64,000 nt of DNA from Mesostigma viride (taxonomy: Eukaryota > Streptophyta > Mesostigmatophyceae > Mesostigmatales > Mesostigmataceae): positions 3,201,368 through 3,265,367 of the forward strand of contig RPFO01000130.1 of NCBI GenBank assembly GCA_009746045.1, written 5' to 3'. The position numbers were made by a program, and so were the translations under genes. The notes beneath the pieces are model-generated. The model was given only the letters and a program-made list of their open reading frames with translations. It made no database searches and had not been told where the DNA came from. Positions 12,601 to 23,533 of the stretch are shown here, in pieces (position 1 is the stretch's first letter; every line of letters starts with the position of its first letter).

Positions 12601-13287
12601 TGCTGGCCCTACGGGTCAGCATCAGTTGGGCGGCACGGGCCATCCTTCTTTGCTTTGACATAAGGCTCGCCTCAGGGGGATTTGCGCAAATGATGCTAGC
12701 GATTTAGCATGTTACATGACAGCTGATGGCTGCGGCTGCGGTTGGTGTAGCATGACAATGGGGGTTGCGGTTTTCCCGTTCTTGTAGAGTGCAAATGTAT
12801 GGGTGCGCCTGGCCATGCTGCAAGCTATGCCACCCAGGCATAACCTGGCATAGGGACCTGGCATGGGGATGTAGTGATGATGATTGCCTTGCATAAGGAT
12901 TTTGTGTTTGGATGCGGGCATTCACGAACATCCTGCTTGCAGATATGTCTGGCAAAGTTTGAGTGTGACGCCTTAAACATGTGGAGTCGTTTTTAGGGTC
13001 CCAATCTTGCACGTCGTACATGCTAACTGTAGCACTGGCAGAAGGCCTTGACCATGTCAGTCTTTATATCCTGGAGACTTTGCTGAACATCCACAGCATG
13101 GCCCCTAGTATTTTTCCTAGTAGCTCGGTTGTTGTGTGTTCAAGGATCCATACAGCCCTTGCTGCCTGTCTTGTGTTTGACCCTCGCAGACGTAGAAGAC
13201 TTCCTGAGGGATGACCAGATTCTAAACAGGGTGCACGAAAACATCAAGATGCTTTTGGAATCTGAAGAACTTATGGATACCCGTTGA
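3606..13287 (+). CDS. Bestrophin-like anion channel (11 exons)
   Basis: Exons: 3606-3653, 3891-4032, 4612-4666, 5594-5660, 6737-6843, 7539-7608, 8100-8215, 9329-9384, 11319-11446, 12069-12144, 13190-13287. All phases agree and sum to 963 nt (320 aa plus stop). Bestrophin/UPF0187 landmarks appear in order: SVLPCLPRVGLATAISV (TM1), FLLVFRCQLAYSRYWEG (the VFRTNxxYxRxWEG signature, split over exons 3-4), SSTPFPRSYANMANLL before a hydrophobic pair of helices, and KKLEDPFGMDVEDF (the E-(D/N)PFG signature near the C-terminus). Bestrophins are pentameric chloride/bicarbonate channels; algal and plant members act in plasma or thylakoid membranes. At 320 aa this is the compact UPF0187 size. Exon 1 (MAGKQAAEGRHEWPCA) is the least certain; ATG 3912 in exon 2 could be the start. 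Introns total about 8.7 kb and carry eight tandem arrays. Confidence 0.85.
4300..4395. other. AT-rich block in bestrophin intron 2
   Basis: About 95 bp of nearly pure A/T (TATATT/TTAATATTAT) in an otherwise GC-rich intron. No gene seen. It may be a decayed retroelement tail. Confidence 0.4.
5535..5592. repeat. 18-bp CCACCTGTCCCCTCACCG-type repeat beside an acceptor
   Basis: Three C-rich units run directly into the 3' splice site of bestrophin exon 4 (acceptor at 5591-5593), as if the pyrimidine tract had been duplicated. Confidence 0.7.
5770..6083. repeat. 15-bp GTGGTTTGTGTCATG minisatellite
   Basis: About 20 units with a few substitutions (TCATGT, CCGTGG) in bestrophin intron 4. The unit is a multiple of three and lacks stops, giving Cys/Val/Trp-rich open frames that look membrane-like but are artefacts. 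Confidence 0.9.
6086..6330. repeat. 23-bp TCGTCGGATACTTGTATAG-type minisatellite
   Basis: About 10-11 units directly after the 15-bp array, in the same bestrophin intron. Confidence 0.9.
7774..7978. repeat. (CACCATT)n heptamer array
   Basis: About 29 nearly perfect 7-bp units in bestrophin intron 6, ending about 35 bp before a decoy acceptor and 120 bp before the real acceptor of exon 7. Confidence 0.95.
8011..8125 (+). other. Duplicated 3' splice site and exon start (exon 7)
   Basis: CCCGCAG followed by CGCATCCAGTCCTCCTGCC at 8010-8034 is echoed 84 bp later as CCCGCAG plus CGCATCCTGTCCTCTTACC, the real exon 7 start. The upstream copy reaches an in-frame TGA, so it would not make a useful exon. 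Confidence 0.75.
9670..9740. repeat. (GGT)n microsatellite
   Basis: About 23 perfect GGT units in bestrophin intron 8, on the sense strand. Confidence 0.97.
10217..10351. repeat. (CCTGC)n pentamer array
   Basis: About 26 units of CCTGC with one CCTGG variant, in bestrophin intron 8. Confidence 0.97.
10382..11168. repeat. Composite minisatellite with alternating units of about 40 and 70 bp
   Basis: A 70-bp unit (CTTCTGCCCATACCCCCGCT ... CTTCCCTTCGACG) alternates with a 40-bp unit that ends GTGCCATCCTCTG. Many higher-order repeats are about 110 bp. It lies in bestrophin intron 8, about 150 bp before exon 9. Open frames of 320-450 aa across it are artefacts. Confidence 0.9.
12119..12230 (+). 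other. Duplicated exon 10 end and splice donor
   Basis: The end of exon 10 plus its donor (AGTTGGAGGACCCGTTTGGG, then ATGG|GTGAGT at 12145) is copied 81 bp downstream with one substitution and a GTGAGC donor at 12226. Using the second donor would include a TAA. Confidence 0.8.
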
Positions 13288-13958
13288 CATGCACTGATGA
13301 GGAGGCGGCCTGCGTGTGGCGGTGGCCTTCATACTGCCACCCCCACGTTTTATGGTACTTGCTACTTAGGTGAGCAGGTCGATACTGCACGCACTCATTA
13401 CTGTGCACGTACATGGATAGCAAATGAGGCGTTCTTATCGTCATATTTGCCACACACACACACAGAGCACATGTGTTCAAGGACGTGGAAAACTCCCAAT
13501 GTTATGATCGAAGGTGTAGGCTAAGTGACGTAGAACAAACCCGTTTATGTTTTTACTTGCATGGACACTGCAACATAAGATGTCGTCCTGATCGAAAGCT
13601 TGCATGCCTTGACCTTGTCTTACTGAACTTACTAATATATCAATGAGACAACCAGTGCTGACACATCCATCTCCACATCCATCTTTCTATATGTATGATT
13701 TGTACTCTTAGGCTATGTAAAAGACGTACAACGATTCCTGGCCGGAAGGATGGTGCAGCCTAACGTCGTGCATGTGAGGACTAAGAAGTTGTCTGAGAGG
13801 AACGGCACGAACACAAGGCCTTAATTATGATGCGCGTGCAGGTCAATCCTCGTATAAAAATATAGTAATCCCAAAGTTTGTTGTCTCAATCAATCGCAAC
13901 CCTAGATATTCCTAAACTCAAGATAGGTATACCACGTTCCCAAAATCCAACATTAGCT

Positions 13959-14312
13959 ACATAAGCATTTTCAGTGGTTTTCCATTTGCGGGTATTTCAA
14001 TGTAAATGGTGGGAGAGCAATCGCAGCAATGGTGCTCACCACTAGACACTGCCGGCCAGTTAATTAGGCTCTAAACACACGCCCTGATCAAGCAAGCTGT
14101 TTCCGGCCCCACCGTCTAGGTCATCTAGTCGCTCTACACGTAAGCCAGCCATAATTTCCATGCACAAGGCTACACATTTCCATCTCCATTCATATTCATC
14201 ATCCTGAACGACTCGAAAACGCGGGCAAGATAGCGGCAGGCTCGAGCTACCGTGGGACCTCCGGATTCTCCCGATTTCTGGCCTGCGCTGGTGGTCTCCT
14301 TGACATAAGCAT
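13959..14312 (+). mobile_element. Family C retroelement, 334 bp, with 10-bp TSD
   Basis: The body is 13969-14302, flanked by perfect direct repeats ACATAAGCAT at 13959-13968 and 14303-14312. It ends with the family's fixed 3' terminus GGTGGTCTCCTTG and has no poly(A) or microsatellite tail. The 5' end is truncated relative to the 762-bp copy at 32706. Confidence 0.8.
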
Positions 14313-14349
14313 GCCCAATCATTCTGTTCCAGCCATGTCCTCAATGATT

Positions 14350-14540
14350 ACGATTGCACCTGTGGCATGCTCATGCCAGTGGCATGAGGGAAGGAGGGGG
14401 CACTGCACCCCTTCCTGCTGCATGCACACACAGGGATAAAAAAGACTTCTGTGCATGCTCCGTGACTCCCCAATGGGGGCGCGTGGTTATAATCAACTAA
14501 TTAATTCATTATGACCTCTAATCAACTAATTAATTCATTT
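14350..14540 (+). mobile_element. Family B element, 3' part
   Basis: It shares with 55270-55545 and 46850-47100 the order: GATTGCACCTGTGGCATG, a GGCATGAGGGAAGGAGG stretch, CACACACAGGGAT, then the terminal hairpin CTCCGTGACTCCCCAATGGG and an AT-rich tail (AATCAACTAATTAATTCATT, repeated twice). Confidence 0.65.
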
Positions 14541-15251
14541 ATGTCTTTCTATTAATTTTCCCTTTTCGATGCCTTTTGCTGGTCACCGTGCTACATAATT
14601 AATGGCCCCCTTTGATCCGGCCAGCCAGCTAGCTCTCGATCGTTTGTTTGTGTCGTCATCAACCCATGCGGGTCCTCCTACAGACAACACGGCTTAAATT
14701 CGTGGTCTTTGCGCCTTTACTCTAATGCAGACAAATACTGTACGTAATCATTGTGTGACTCCAAACCCATGCAGGGATCACCCTGTCAATCAAAATGATT
14801 ATGCATATATCATGAGCTACCATGATCCGGTTTCTCCTCTCGATTGACGCCGATCCTCTAAAATTCGCAAGAATAATGACGAAGGTGATCAAATCAATGA
14901 ATTTTCAATGGGAAATCTTTGCCAGCAGCAAAGAGAATCGAAGGGCTTTGTTAACTGAACGCTTGAATACGATCAATTGGAAGAGCACAAACATGCGGCT
15001 GTACGTAGTCACAGATACCCAGCTTGCAATACACATACCGTAGGTAGGGCACCATCAACTACCGTTTGCCGAGAGCAGCTAGGGCAAATCTAGTGAGGCT
15101 CTGGATCCTTATACACCCAAAGTCGTACGTGGCTGTATGGTAAACAGCTTCCCTAGTAGACAGCTCGACTTGTATACGGCTAAACGTTCTCCGCACAGGC
15201 AAGGAGCACCCATACAAGCTGAAAGGAGCGCAGCACTCCCGGTGCACTGAG

Positions 15252-15332
15252 GATATCAAAGAGACAACCAGCGCAGGCCAGAAATCTGGAAGAATCCGGA
15301 CCATGGTGGCTCGAGCCTGCCGTTATCTTTGG
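15252..15332 (-). mobile_element. Family C fragment
   Basis: About 80 bp matching the 3' end of family C (plus strand CAAAGAGACAACCAGCGCAG). No clear target duplication seen. Confidence 0.6.
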
Positions 15333-15469
15333 CTGTCTCATTGAGCTGAAGTTTGCCTTGCAGAACGTGTTTAACACGGCGGTACAACCAGTACGCTTCC
15401 CTGGTCAGTCGTCAAGCAGGCTGGCGGCAGAGAAGCGCCTCCCTGATACTGCTGAGGGGTGGCGGTGGC

Positions 15470-18400
15470 TCATCCCAGCAGGGACTCCAGCGCCTGGTTC
15501 TCGTCCCCCTTGAACTTGACCAGCGCGGCCATCGCGCGGCTCTCGTCAAAGCCCATGTCCGTCAGCGCCTTCACCTGTACGCAACAGAACGGCGTAATGG
15601 CAGCAACAACCAGCCATTCAGGTCCGGAAGAAAAGACCTCACATACGCTGGTAAATGTCAATAATGGCCACAGCTGTGAATCCATGCTACGTTAATAATG
15701 TCCAGCTGCCCATAGAGGGTATCCACACGATGCGCGCTCACGATCCATTCCTTGAAAGGTCTTTTGAAACAAACCTTTGCCTTGTTGGGGATGCAGCTTG
15801 GCGCAGCGCGCACTGCAACAGCACGACATGACAGGAGCAGACACCCCAAGGACACGACCCCATGACAAGCGCCCCACCTTGGACGACAGGTCCAGCTTGG
15901 AGCGGCTCGCAAAGCTTTCAGTCCAGTGGCGCGCCGTCTTGACAAACGTGGCGTGGTCGTTGATGAACTGCAGGGGGGGGGAGTGGGACCAGGGGAAATG
16001 GGTGGGCCGTGAGGCCAGGCGATATGGAGCCAGGCGAATGGGTGGGTCGTGGGACCCGGCAACATGCAGTACTGGGGCCAGGACTACGGCAGGCAGTAGA
16101 GGCATGGCATATTCTTGATGCGGGGGCGTGCGTGGCGGGCCATAGAGAAAGCGATGCCGCAGGAGGGAGAGAGGAGAGCGTGCCGCACGAGGGGGAGAGG
16201 GGGAGCGTGCCGCAGGAGGGGGAGAGGGGGCGTGTGCCGCAGGAGGGAGAGAGGGGGGGCGTGCCGCAGGAGGGAGAGAGGGGGGGCGTGCCGCAGGAGG
16301 GGGAGAGGGGAGCATGCCACAGGAGGGGTAGAGGGGGGCGTGCCGCAGGAGGGAGAGAGGGGGGGCGTGCCGCAGGAGCGGGAGAGGGGGGGCGTGCCGC
16401 AGGAGGAGAGAGGAGAGCGTGCCGCAGGAGGGGAGAGGAGAGCGTGCCGCAGGAGGGAGAGAGGGGGAGCGTGCCGCTGGAGGGAGAGAGGGGGAGCGTG
16501 CTGCAGGAGGGAGAGAGGGGGGCGTGCCACAGGAGGGGTAGAGGGGGGGCGTGCCGCAGGAGGGAGAGAGGAGGAGCGTGCTGCAGGCAGGAGAGCGGGG
16601 GGGCGTGCTGCTGGAGGGGGAGAGGGGGGGGGCGTGCCGCAGTAGGGAGAGAGGGGGGGCGTGCCGCAGGAGGGGGAGAGGGGGGGCGTGCCGCAGGAGG
16701 GAGAGAGGGGGGGCGTGCCGCAGGAGGGAGAGAGGGGGAGCGTGCCGCAGGAGGGAGAGGGAGAGAGGGGGGGCGTGCCGCAGGAGGGGGAGAGGGGGGC
16801 GTGCCGCAGGAGGGAGAGATGGGGGGCGTGCCGCAGGAGGGGGAGAGGGGAGCGTGCCGCAGGAGGGAGAGAGGGGGCGTGCCGCAGGAGGGGGATAGGG
16901 GGGCGTGCTGCAGGAGGGAGAGAGGGGGGCGAGCCGCAGGAGGGAGAGAGGGGGGCGTGCCGCAGGAGGGAGAGAGGGGGGCGTGCCGCAGGAGGGAGAG
17001 AGGGGGGGCGTGCCGCAGGAGGGGGAGAGGGGGGCGTGCCGCAGGAGGGGGAGAGGGGGGCGTGCCGCAGGTGGGAGAGAGGGGGGCGTGCCGCAGGAGG
17101 GAGAGAGGGGGAGCGTGCCGCAGGAGGGGGAGAGGAGAGCGTGCCGCAGGAGGGAGAGAGGGGGGGCGTGCCGCAGGAGGGAGAGAGGGGGAGCGTGCCG
17201 CAGGAGGGAGAGAGGGGGAGCGTGCCGCAGGAGGGAGAGAGGGGGAGCGTGCCGCAGGAGGGAGAGAGGGGGCGCGTGCCGCAGGAGGGAGAGAGGGGGC
17301 GCGTGCCCCAGGAGGGAGAGGGGGAGCGTGAAGCAGGAGGGAGAGAGGGGGGCGTGCCGCAGGAGGGAGAGAGGGGGAGCGTGCCGCAGGAGGAAGAGAG
17401 GGGGAGCGTGCCGCAGGAGGGAGAGAGGGGGGGCGTGCCGCAGGAGGGAGAGAGGGGGGCGTGCCGCAGGAGGGAGAGAGGGGGGGCGTGCCGCAGGAGG
17501 GAGAGAGGGGGGCGTGCCGCAGGAGGGGGAGAGGGGGGCGTGCCGCAGGAGGGAGAGAGGGGGGCGTGCCGCAGGAGGGAGAGAGGGGGAGCGTGCCGCA
17601 GGAGGGAGAGGGAGAGAGGGGGGCGTGCCGCAGGAGGGGGAGAGGGGGGGCGTGCCGCAGGAGGGAGAGATGGGGGGCGTGCCGCAGGAGGGGAGAGGGG
17701 GAGCGTGCCGCAGGAGGGAGAGAGGGGGGCGTGCCGCAGGAGGGAGAGAGGGGGAGCGTGCCGCAGGAGGAAGAGAGGGGGGCGTGCCGCAGGAGGGAGA
17801 GAGGGGGAGCGTGCCGCAGGAGGAAGAGAGGGGGGCGTGCCGCAGGAGGGGAGAGGGGGGCGTGCCGCAGGAGGGGAGAGGGGGGCGTGCCGCAGGTGGG
17901 AGAGAGGGGGGGCGTGCCGCAGTAGGGAGAGAGGGGGGGCGTGCCGCAGGAGGGGGAGAGGGGGGCGTGCCGCAGGAGGGAGAGAGGGGGGCGTGCCGCA
18001 GGAGGGAGAGAGGGGGAGCGTGCCGCAGGAGGGAGAGGGAGAGAGGGGGGCGTGCCGCAGGAGGGGGAGAGGGGGGCGTGCCGCAGGAGGGAGAGATGGG
18101 GGGCGTGCCGCAGGAGGGGGAGAGGGGAGCGTGCCGCAGGAGGGAGAGAGGGGGGCGTGCCGCAGGAGGGGGATAGGGGGGCGTGCTGCAGGAGGGAGAG
18201 AGGGGGGCGAGCCGCAGGAGGGAGAGAGGGGGCGTGCCGCAGGAGGGAGAGAGGGGGGCGTGCCGCAGGAGGGAGAGAGGGGGGGCGTGCCGCAGGAGGG
18301 GGAGAGGGGGGCGTGCCGCAGGAGGGGAGAGGGGGGGCGTGCCGCAGGTGGGAGAGAGGGGGGCGTGCCGCAGGAGGGAGAGAGGGGGAGCGTGCAGCAG

Positions 18401-19894
18401 GAGGGGAGAGGGGGGGCGTGCCGCAGGAGGGAGAGAGGGGGCGCGTGCCGCAGGAGAGAGAGAAGGGGGCGTGCCGCAGGAGGGAGAGAGGGGGAGCGTG
18501 CCGCAGGAGGGAGAGAGGGGGAGCGTGCCGCAGGAGGGAGAGAGGGGCGCGTGCCGCAGGAGGGAGAGAGGGGGCGCGTGCCCCAGGAGGGAGAGAGGGG
18601 GGCGTGCCGCAGGAGGGAGAGAGGGGGGCGTGCCGCAGGAGGGAGAGAGGGGGAGCGTGCCGCAGGAGGAAGAGAGGGGGAGCGTGCCGCAGGAGGGAGA
18701 GAGGGGGGGCGTGCCGCAGGAGGGAGAGAGGGGGGCGTGCCGCAGGAGGGAGAGAGGGGGGCGTGCCGCAGGAGGGAGAGAGGGGGGGCGTGCCGCAGGA
18801 GGGAGAGAGGGGGGGCGTGCCGCAGGAGGGAGAGGGGGAGCGTGAAGCAGGAGGGAGAGAGGGGGGGCGTGCCGCAGGAGGAAGAGAGGGGGAGTGAGAC
18901 AGCCGGAGCAACCAACCACGTGTGGCGGGGGAGAAATGCGCAGGGGCAGGGGAGCCTCCGCGAGCGATCATAAGCCTTCAGGCATGAGTGTGGGGTGGGA
19001 TCACAGAAGGGGGGGGGGGCGGGCGGTGGACATGATAAGGCAGGAGCTTGCGACACATAGTGGCATGCACAAACAAAGGGGCACACAGTGGACTGGGACC
19101 ACGTGCCGAGCGTTGTGCCCCGCATGATTGATGAAGCATGACCGGGCATGTCAACGGGAGCGCGGACGTGTACAGAAAGGATGCGGCAACTGGGACCAAG
19201 CCATCAATCCAAGGCGTCATTGGCAACTACGCCATCCATGAAAGGCGCCATTTGCGATCAAGCGTGGGATGCGGTGCATGGGGTGTTTCCCCCCAGGTAT
19301 CAACCCCCCAGCAGGTATTGCATGGGGATACCCAGCAGGTATTCGCATGCATCGTGATCACCCAGAATAGTATATGGGAGGTCAACGAACAGCTGACGCT
19401 GGCTGCACAAGATGCCAGCGCGATTATGCCAGCTGCACACAATGCTAGGACACATCCCACAGTACTGTGCCTGCTGTCAGTACCCACTAGCACCAGCAAC
19501 AAACCTGTCGGGCGACCACGGCGTCCTGCGGGTCGCTGGGCTCGGGGCTGGCCAGGAACGCCTGCAGGGACAGCAGCACGCTCTTGATGGTCTGCGCGGG
19601 CGACCACTGGTCCTTCAGGATGTCCAGGCAGATGGCGCCATTCTGGCTCGACACGTTCGGGTGCCACACCTTGGTGACGAACTGGACCTTGGGCGCTTCG
19701 TAAGGATACGAGTCCGTGAGCTTGATGTCTACTTCGAAGAGCCCACCCTCGTAGGGTGTATCCCGGGGGCCTTCAATGTAGCCAGTCATTCGTGTGATGT
19801 CACTCCCTACAACGACCGAAACCCCCGACTTGTCCTTGTCCGTGGCAAGCTCTTTCAGCTCCTTTTGTACACGGCCAGCGTCGAGTAGCGGCAT
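15470..19894 (-). CDS. E2 ubiquitin-conjugating enzyme with UBA domain (UBE2K / UBC27 type)
   Basis: Exons: 19894-19505, 15967-15878, 15574-15470, all joined in phase 0, giving 194 aa (the family is about 190-200). Exon 1 is the UBC core: HPN at residues 78-80, active-site Cys89 in ICLDILKDQWSP, and the YEGG and YPYEAP core motifs. Exon 2 (FINDHATFVKTARHW) is the C-terminal helix. Exon 3 (VKALTDMGFDESRAMAAL...) is a UBA domain with the MGF/Y loop. The family forms K48-linked chains with E3 ligases and the UBA binds ubiquitin. Intron 1 (about 3.5 kb) is mostly the purine/pyrimidine minisatellite. Exon 2 is preceded by a C-run and CTGCAG acceptor. The gene is divergent from POC1. Confidence 0.93.
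16150..18895. repeat. 2.75-kb polypurine minisatellite (about 27-bp unit, about 100 copies) in UBE2K intron 1
   Basis: The unit is GCCGCAGGAGGGAGAGAGGG followed by a variable GGGGCGT; length variants and blocks recur (for example segments near 16900 and 18180 are copies). In the sense of the UBE2K transcript it is CU-rich and each unit resembles a polypyrimidine tract followed by CTGCGG; several units have CTGCAG. All predicted ORFs of 400-1075 aa here are artefacts of a stop-free repeat. Confidence 0.97.
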
Positions 19895-21009
19895 TCTATC
19901 GCTGCTTTCCGGCCACGAGTGAGCTATGAAGCTGGCTGCCAGTCAGACTGCACGTTTGTTGCGTTTCTCCCAACGGTCTACGCCGCTGAGCACTCCATGA
20001 TCGACAAAAGGCATTTCATGACAAAAAATCACGAGCTGACAAAAGTGGCTGGCCGTGTCAGGCAATTAACTGTTATCTTACCAACGGCACTGCTGCCATT
20101 GACCACTGTTCAATTAGACGGACCGATCAATTATATTGTTAAACTAGATCGGATTCCGTAATCTGGAACCAGCCTATCTGCGAGTAAAGAAAGCCTTACT
20201 GACGGTGCACCTAGTTCTACTCTATTGCCAGCACGGCGCGGGCTGGAACAGCACCCAAGACGTATTGTGCCCCGTAAAAGGCATTGGGCCCTGTTATATT
20301 TATGCGACGCATGAGACGTTCCATGCAGGGCAAGCCATGCGGTAAAATCAATATTTATAACGATGATGTCCGTCACAAATTAGGCATTGCTGCCACGTCC
20401 CACGATGCCGACGCGACAGCGTTTGATGGTTTCCCAGCCCGCTATGAAAATCCATTCTGACAGGATCTGACCGCCAAACGGTGGGTTTTCCGGTTTTCGC
20501 CGTCGTGTCGTAGCATGCCGTCGTGTCGTATTACCACGGTACGTGAGGATCGTGTCATCAATTGGCAGGTAGTTTTTCTTGGTATCAGGGAGAACGGAAT
20601 ACTCGGCGCGGCGCGGAGTATTGTGATTCTGTAAACCCCGTTGCCAGTCACGACTTGAGCATTTTTGTGCGCGCATTCAAACTTTTCAAACCGCTTCCAT
20701 GCATGCGCTGTCCCGCTCAAAAAGGTCTACGAAGTGGCCGAGCAGCAGCCAGCAGGCCACCATGCTAAAACAACCCTTAATACAGTATATCGGTAAAAGT
20801 TTTGAAAGGGATGTTGATGGACAATGGAGGAAAAATCATGCTATTTAGACCGAGTTTTGACGCTGTTATCACCTGTAGCGTATTACGGACGCCACGCAGG
20901 CATATAGTCGTAGGCTGGAATCGAACAGGTTTCTGATGCAATTGAAAACCTTGTATTGGCGTACTTGCGTTAAACGTGCTTTGTAGACCGAGTTATCAGG
21001 GGGAGGAAA
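19895..21009. promoter_or_regulatory. Head-to-head intergenic region (UBE2K-like / POC1)
   Basis: About 1.1 kb between the two ATGs, expected to hold both promoters. Short dyads such as GCCGTCGTGTCGTA repeat at 20500-20532. No convincing ORF or TATA element found. Confidence 0.45.
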
Positions 21010-23438
21010 ATGGCAGGAACGGTATGTCACCTTTTCTTTATGATTATGGAAGTAGTACGTTGGTTCTTCACTTGCTTAAGACGGTTGAGTCCATCTCGTG
21101 GGGGCTTCAATTATTAGTCACCTTTTGCGCGCCCTCCGCGATGCCGCTCACCGTCGTCACAATGCAGGATGTTGATCCAACTTTGGAAAGGTCTTTTCGG
21201 GGACACAAGGATGCCGTCACAGCCGTGGTCTTCAACCCAGACATGAAACAGCTTATCTCTAGTTCTCTCGACTCCTGCATCATGGTGTGGAACTTCAAGC
21301 CACAATTGCGGGCTTTCCGGTTCTCCGGGCATAAGGTAATCCTTTTTCATAATGTTATTTCTTCGCTCTAGTGTGTGATATGCCCCCCTTGCTGTAGCCA
21401 TTATGGGTGCCCTGGCAGAGGGCAGATACTCGTAGCTGCTTGGACGATTGGGTTTGCCCTGTGTCAAAATTCGCAGCAAGAGGGCGCATGCGATAATAGC
21501 GATAGCATAAAAGGCAACATACTGCTCGGCAACATACTAAAGAAGATACTGCTGTTCCGAGAGCTTGGGCAGATAACCGAAGTCTGCGTTGGTGGCTTCT
21601 AGCCTTCAAGGAAGATCTAGGATTTTACACGAGGTCAACCTTTAATCGGAATTACATCAAGTCACACCGATTATCGCCCTCCCTGCCTTCCGCTCCCCCC
21701 CGGTGCTCCACCTTCTCCCTCATTATCTTCGGAAACTGTGAAGGCACCCAACGTGCTGTATTTGATTGGGTTGCCATTCAAATGGGTATTTATACGATAT
21801 GCTTGCTGCATGATCTCCAACGAACCTGCGCGTATCTGAAAGTGCATGCTATTATCAGCCCACCTGATTATCGGTAATTGGCTATCTTGGAGGAAATAAT
21901 GCCGCCTTTGCGCACGTTTGGAAGCATTTGGGCGCGAATGCGCTTTGTTTAGTGTGTAAGCAGCAATGCGACAGAGCGTTGGCAATACCTTGATTCTTGA
22001 CGTGCATTGTCTGTCAGCCTTGCTCATGTGAACACCCATTAGGCACCTCAATTATACAGTTGCCTGCAGCATATTCATGATGAGTTCTGTCTCCCCGTTA
22101 TAAGCATCTCCACAACAGGTACTTAATCCTGTATGGCGCCTGTATATTGTAACCACGCGCTCTGGGTGGCTTCCCTAAGGATACAACCACACCCTTCTAC
22201 TGTCATGTTGCTTGTTCCTGCCTAGCAAGCGGTTCATTGCTCTCCCTGGTTAACCTCATCCTTGGCGCGTGCACTGCGTGTCAATCATAATCCCCTAGCA
22301 CCCATCCTCTGCCACCTGTCACCTGTCACCCATCACCTACCCCCCCTGTGTAGGCGGCCGTCTACTCGGTGGCCTTCTCACCCACAGGGGGCCTGTTTGC
22401 GTCAGGGTCCAAGGACAGGACCGTGCGATTGTGGCTGCCCACCGTGTGAGTCATCGCGCGCGGGGGTAGCGCAGAGATGCACGGCAGGCACCGGGTGGAA
22501 GGACGGGGCAGGAATGTGAGGCGGCAGCAGTCTAGACAGCGACAGGCAGTACTGCAGTTAGTAAGCCTCATGCACGTTGGTGGCCAACCTAGACAACTGC
22601 ATGGGTAGTGGCAGGGCTATGGGCTTGAGGTCCATATCTAGGGCCAGGGCTGCGCGCTTGACATGGGGAGTTGGGAGCGTTTGATATCAAGGGGGGCGAG
22701 TAGCATAGATACGACTAGTATGGTATTGGCCCTCCTCATCCACATCTCGGCAGGCCAAACACCCCGTGCTGTTTACTGCCTGATTACATGCATGCAAGTT
22801 TGGATTTCCATATGAGCCAAGATGACTACTTGTTGGGGCTTCATACGGAAAACTTATGTTATTCGAGGCTGTTGTTCTATGATTTTCACCATTATCGCAG
22901 GCAGCACCAGCTGACTAGCTCGACCAGGGAACAGTCTTGGTTCATCCTGGAGTTGAATGATGCGGTGGCCGATATAGCCCGTTCGCAACCTTTGAGCAAC
23001 CTGCACTACTTGCAGGGTATGCGCTTCACTTAAGAACATGTACACTCAGCAGTTCCGGTTGCAGAATAACTGCGTAAGTCATGGGCACATGACAGGGCAG
23101 ACAGGGTGTCGCATGGCCACGGTCATGATAGGTCGTGATGTTGCCTGTTCATGCATGTACATGTATGTGCCACAACACATCCCATGGCATGCGGACATTT
23201 GTTGCATGCTCATGCGTGCTACCCCCCTGGCATTGTCCATACACTCACACACACGCCCCACACCCACACACCACACACCACACACGCCCAGCCACCCACC
23301 CACCCACCCACCCAACCAACCGACCAACCAACCAACCACGCACACACGCACACACACACACACACACACACGCACACACACACACACACGCACACACACG
23401 CACACACACGCACACACACGCACACACACTCACGCACA

Positions 23439-23533
<95 letters not shown>

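Larger units (their letters stand above)
13288..15469. other. Convergent intergenic region with retroelement fragments
   Basis: This lies between the ends of the bestrophin and UBE2K genes. It holds a family C insertion (13969-14302), a family B copy (about 14350-14540) and a small family C fragment (15252-15332). A 73-aa ORF at 14822-15043 has no recognisable motif. The rest is unremarkable. Confidence 0.6.

Noticed and set aside
14822-15043. 73-aa ORF
   Set aside because: AT-rich codons unlike the confirmed genes, no motif and no splice context.
15692-18973. ORFs of 400-1075 aa on both strands
   Set aside because: They are created by a stop-free minisatellite inside UBE2K intron 1. Sequence is Pro/Ser/Leu or Gly/Arg repeat with no domain.
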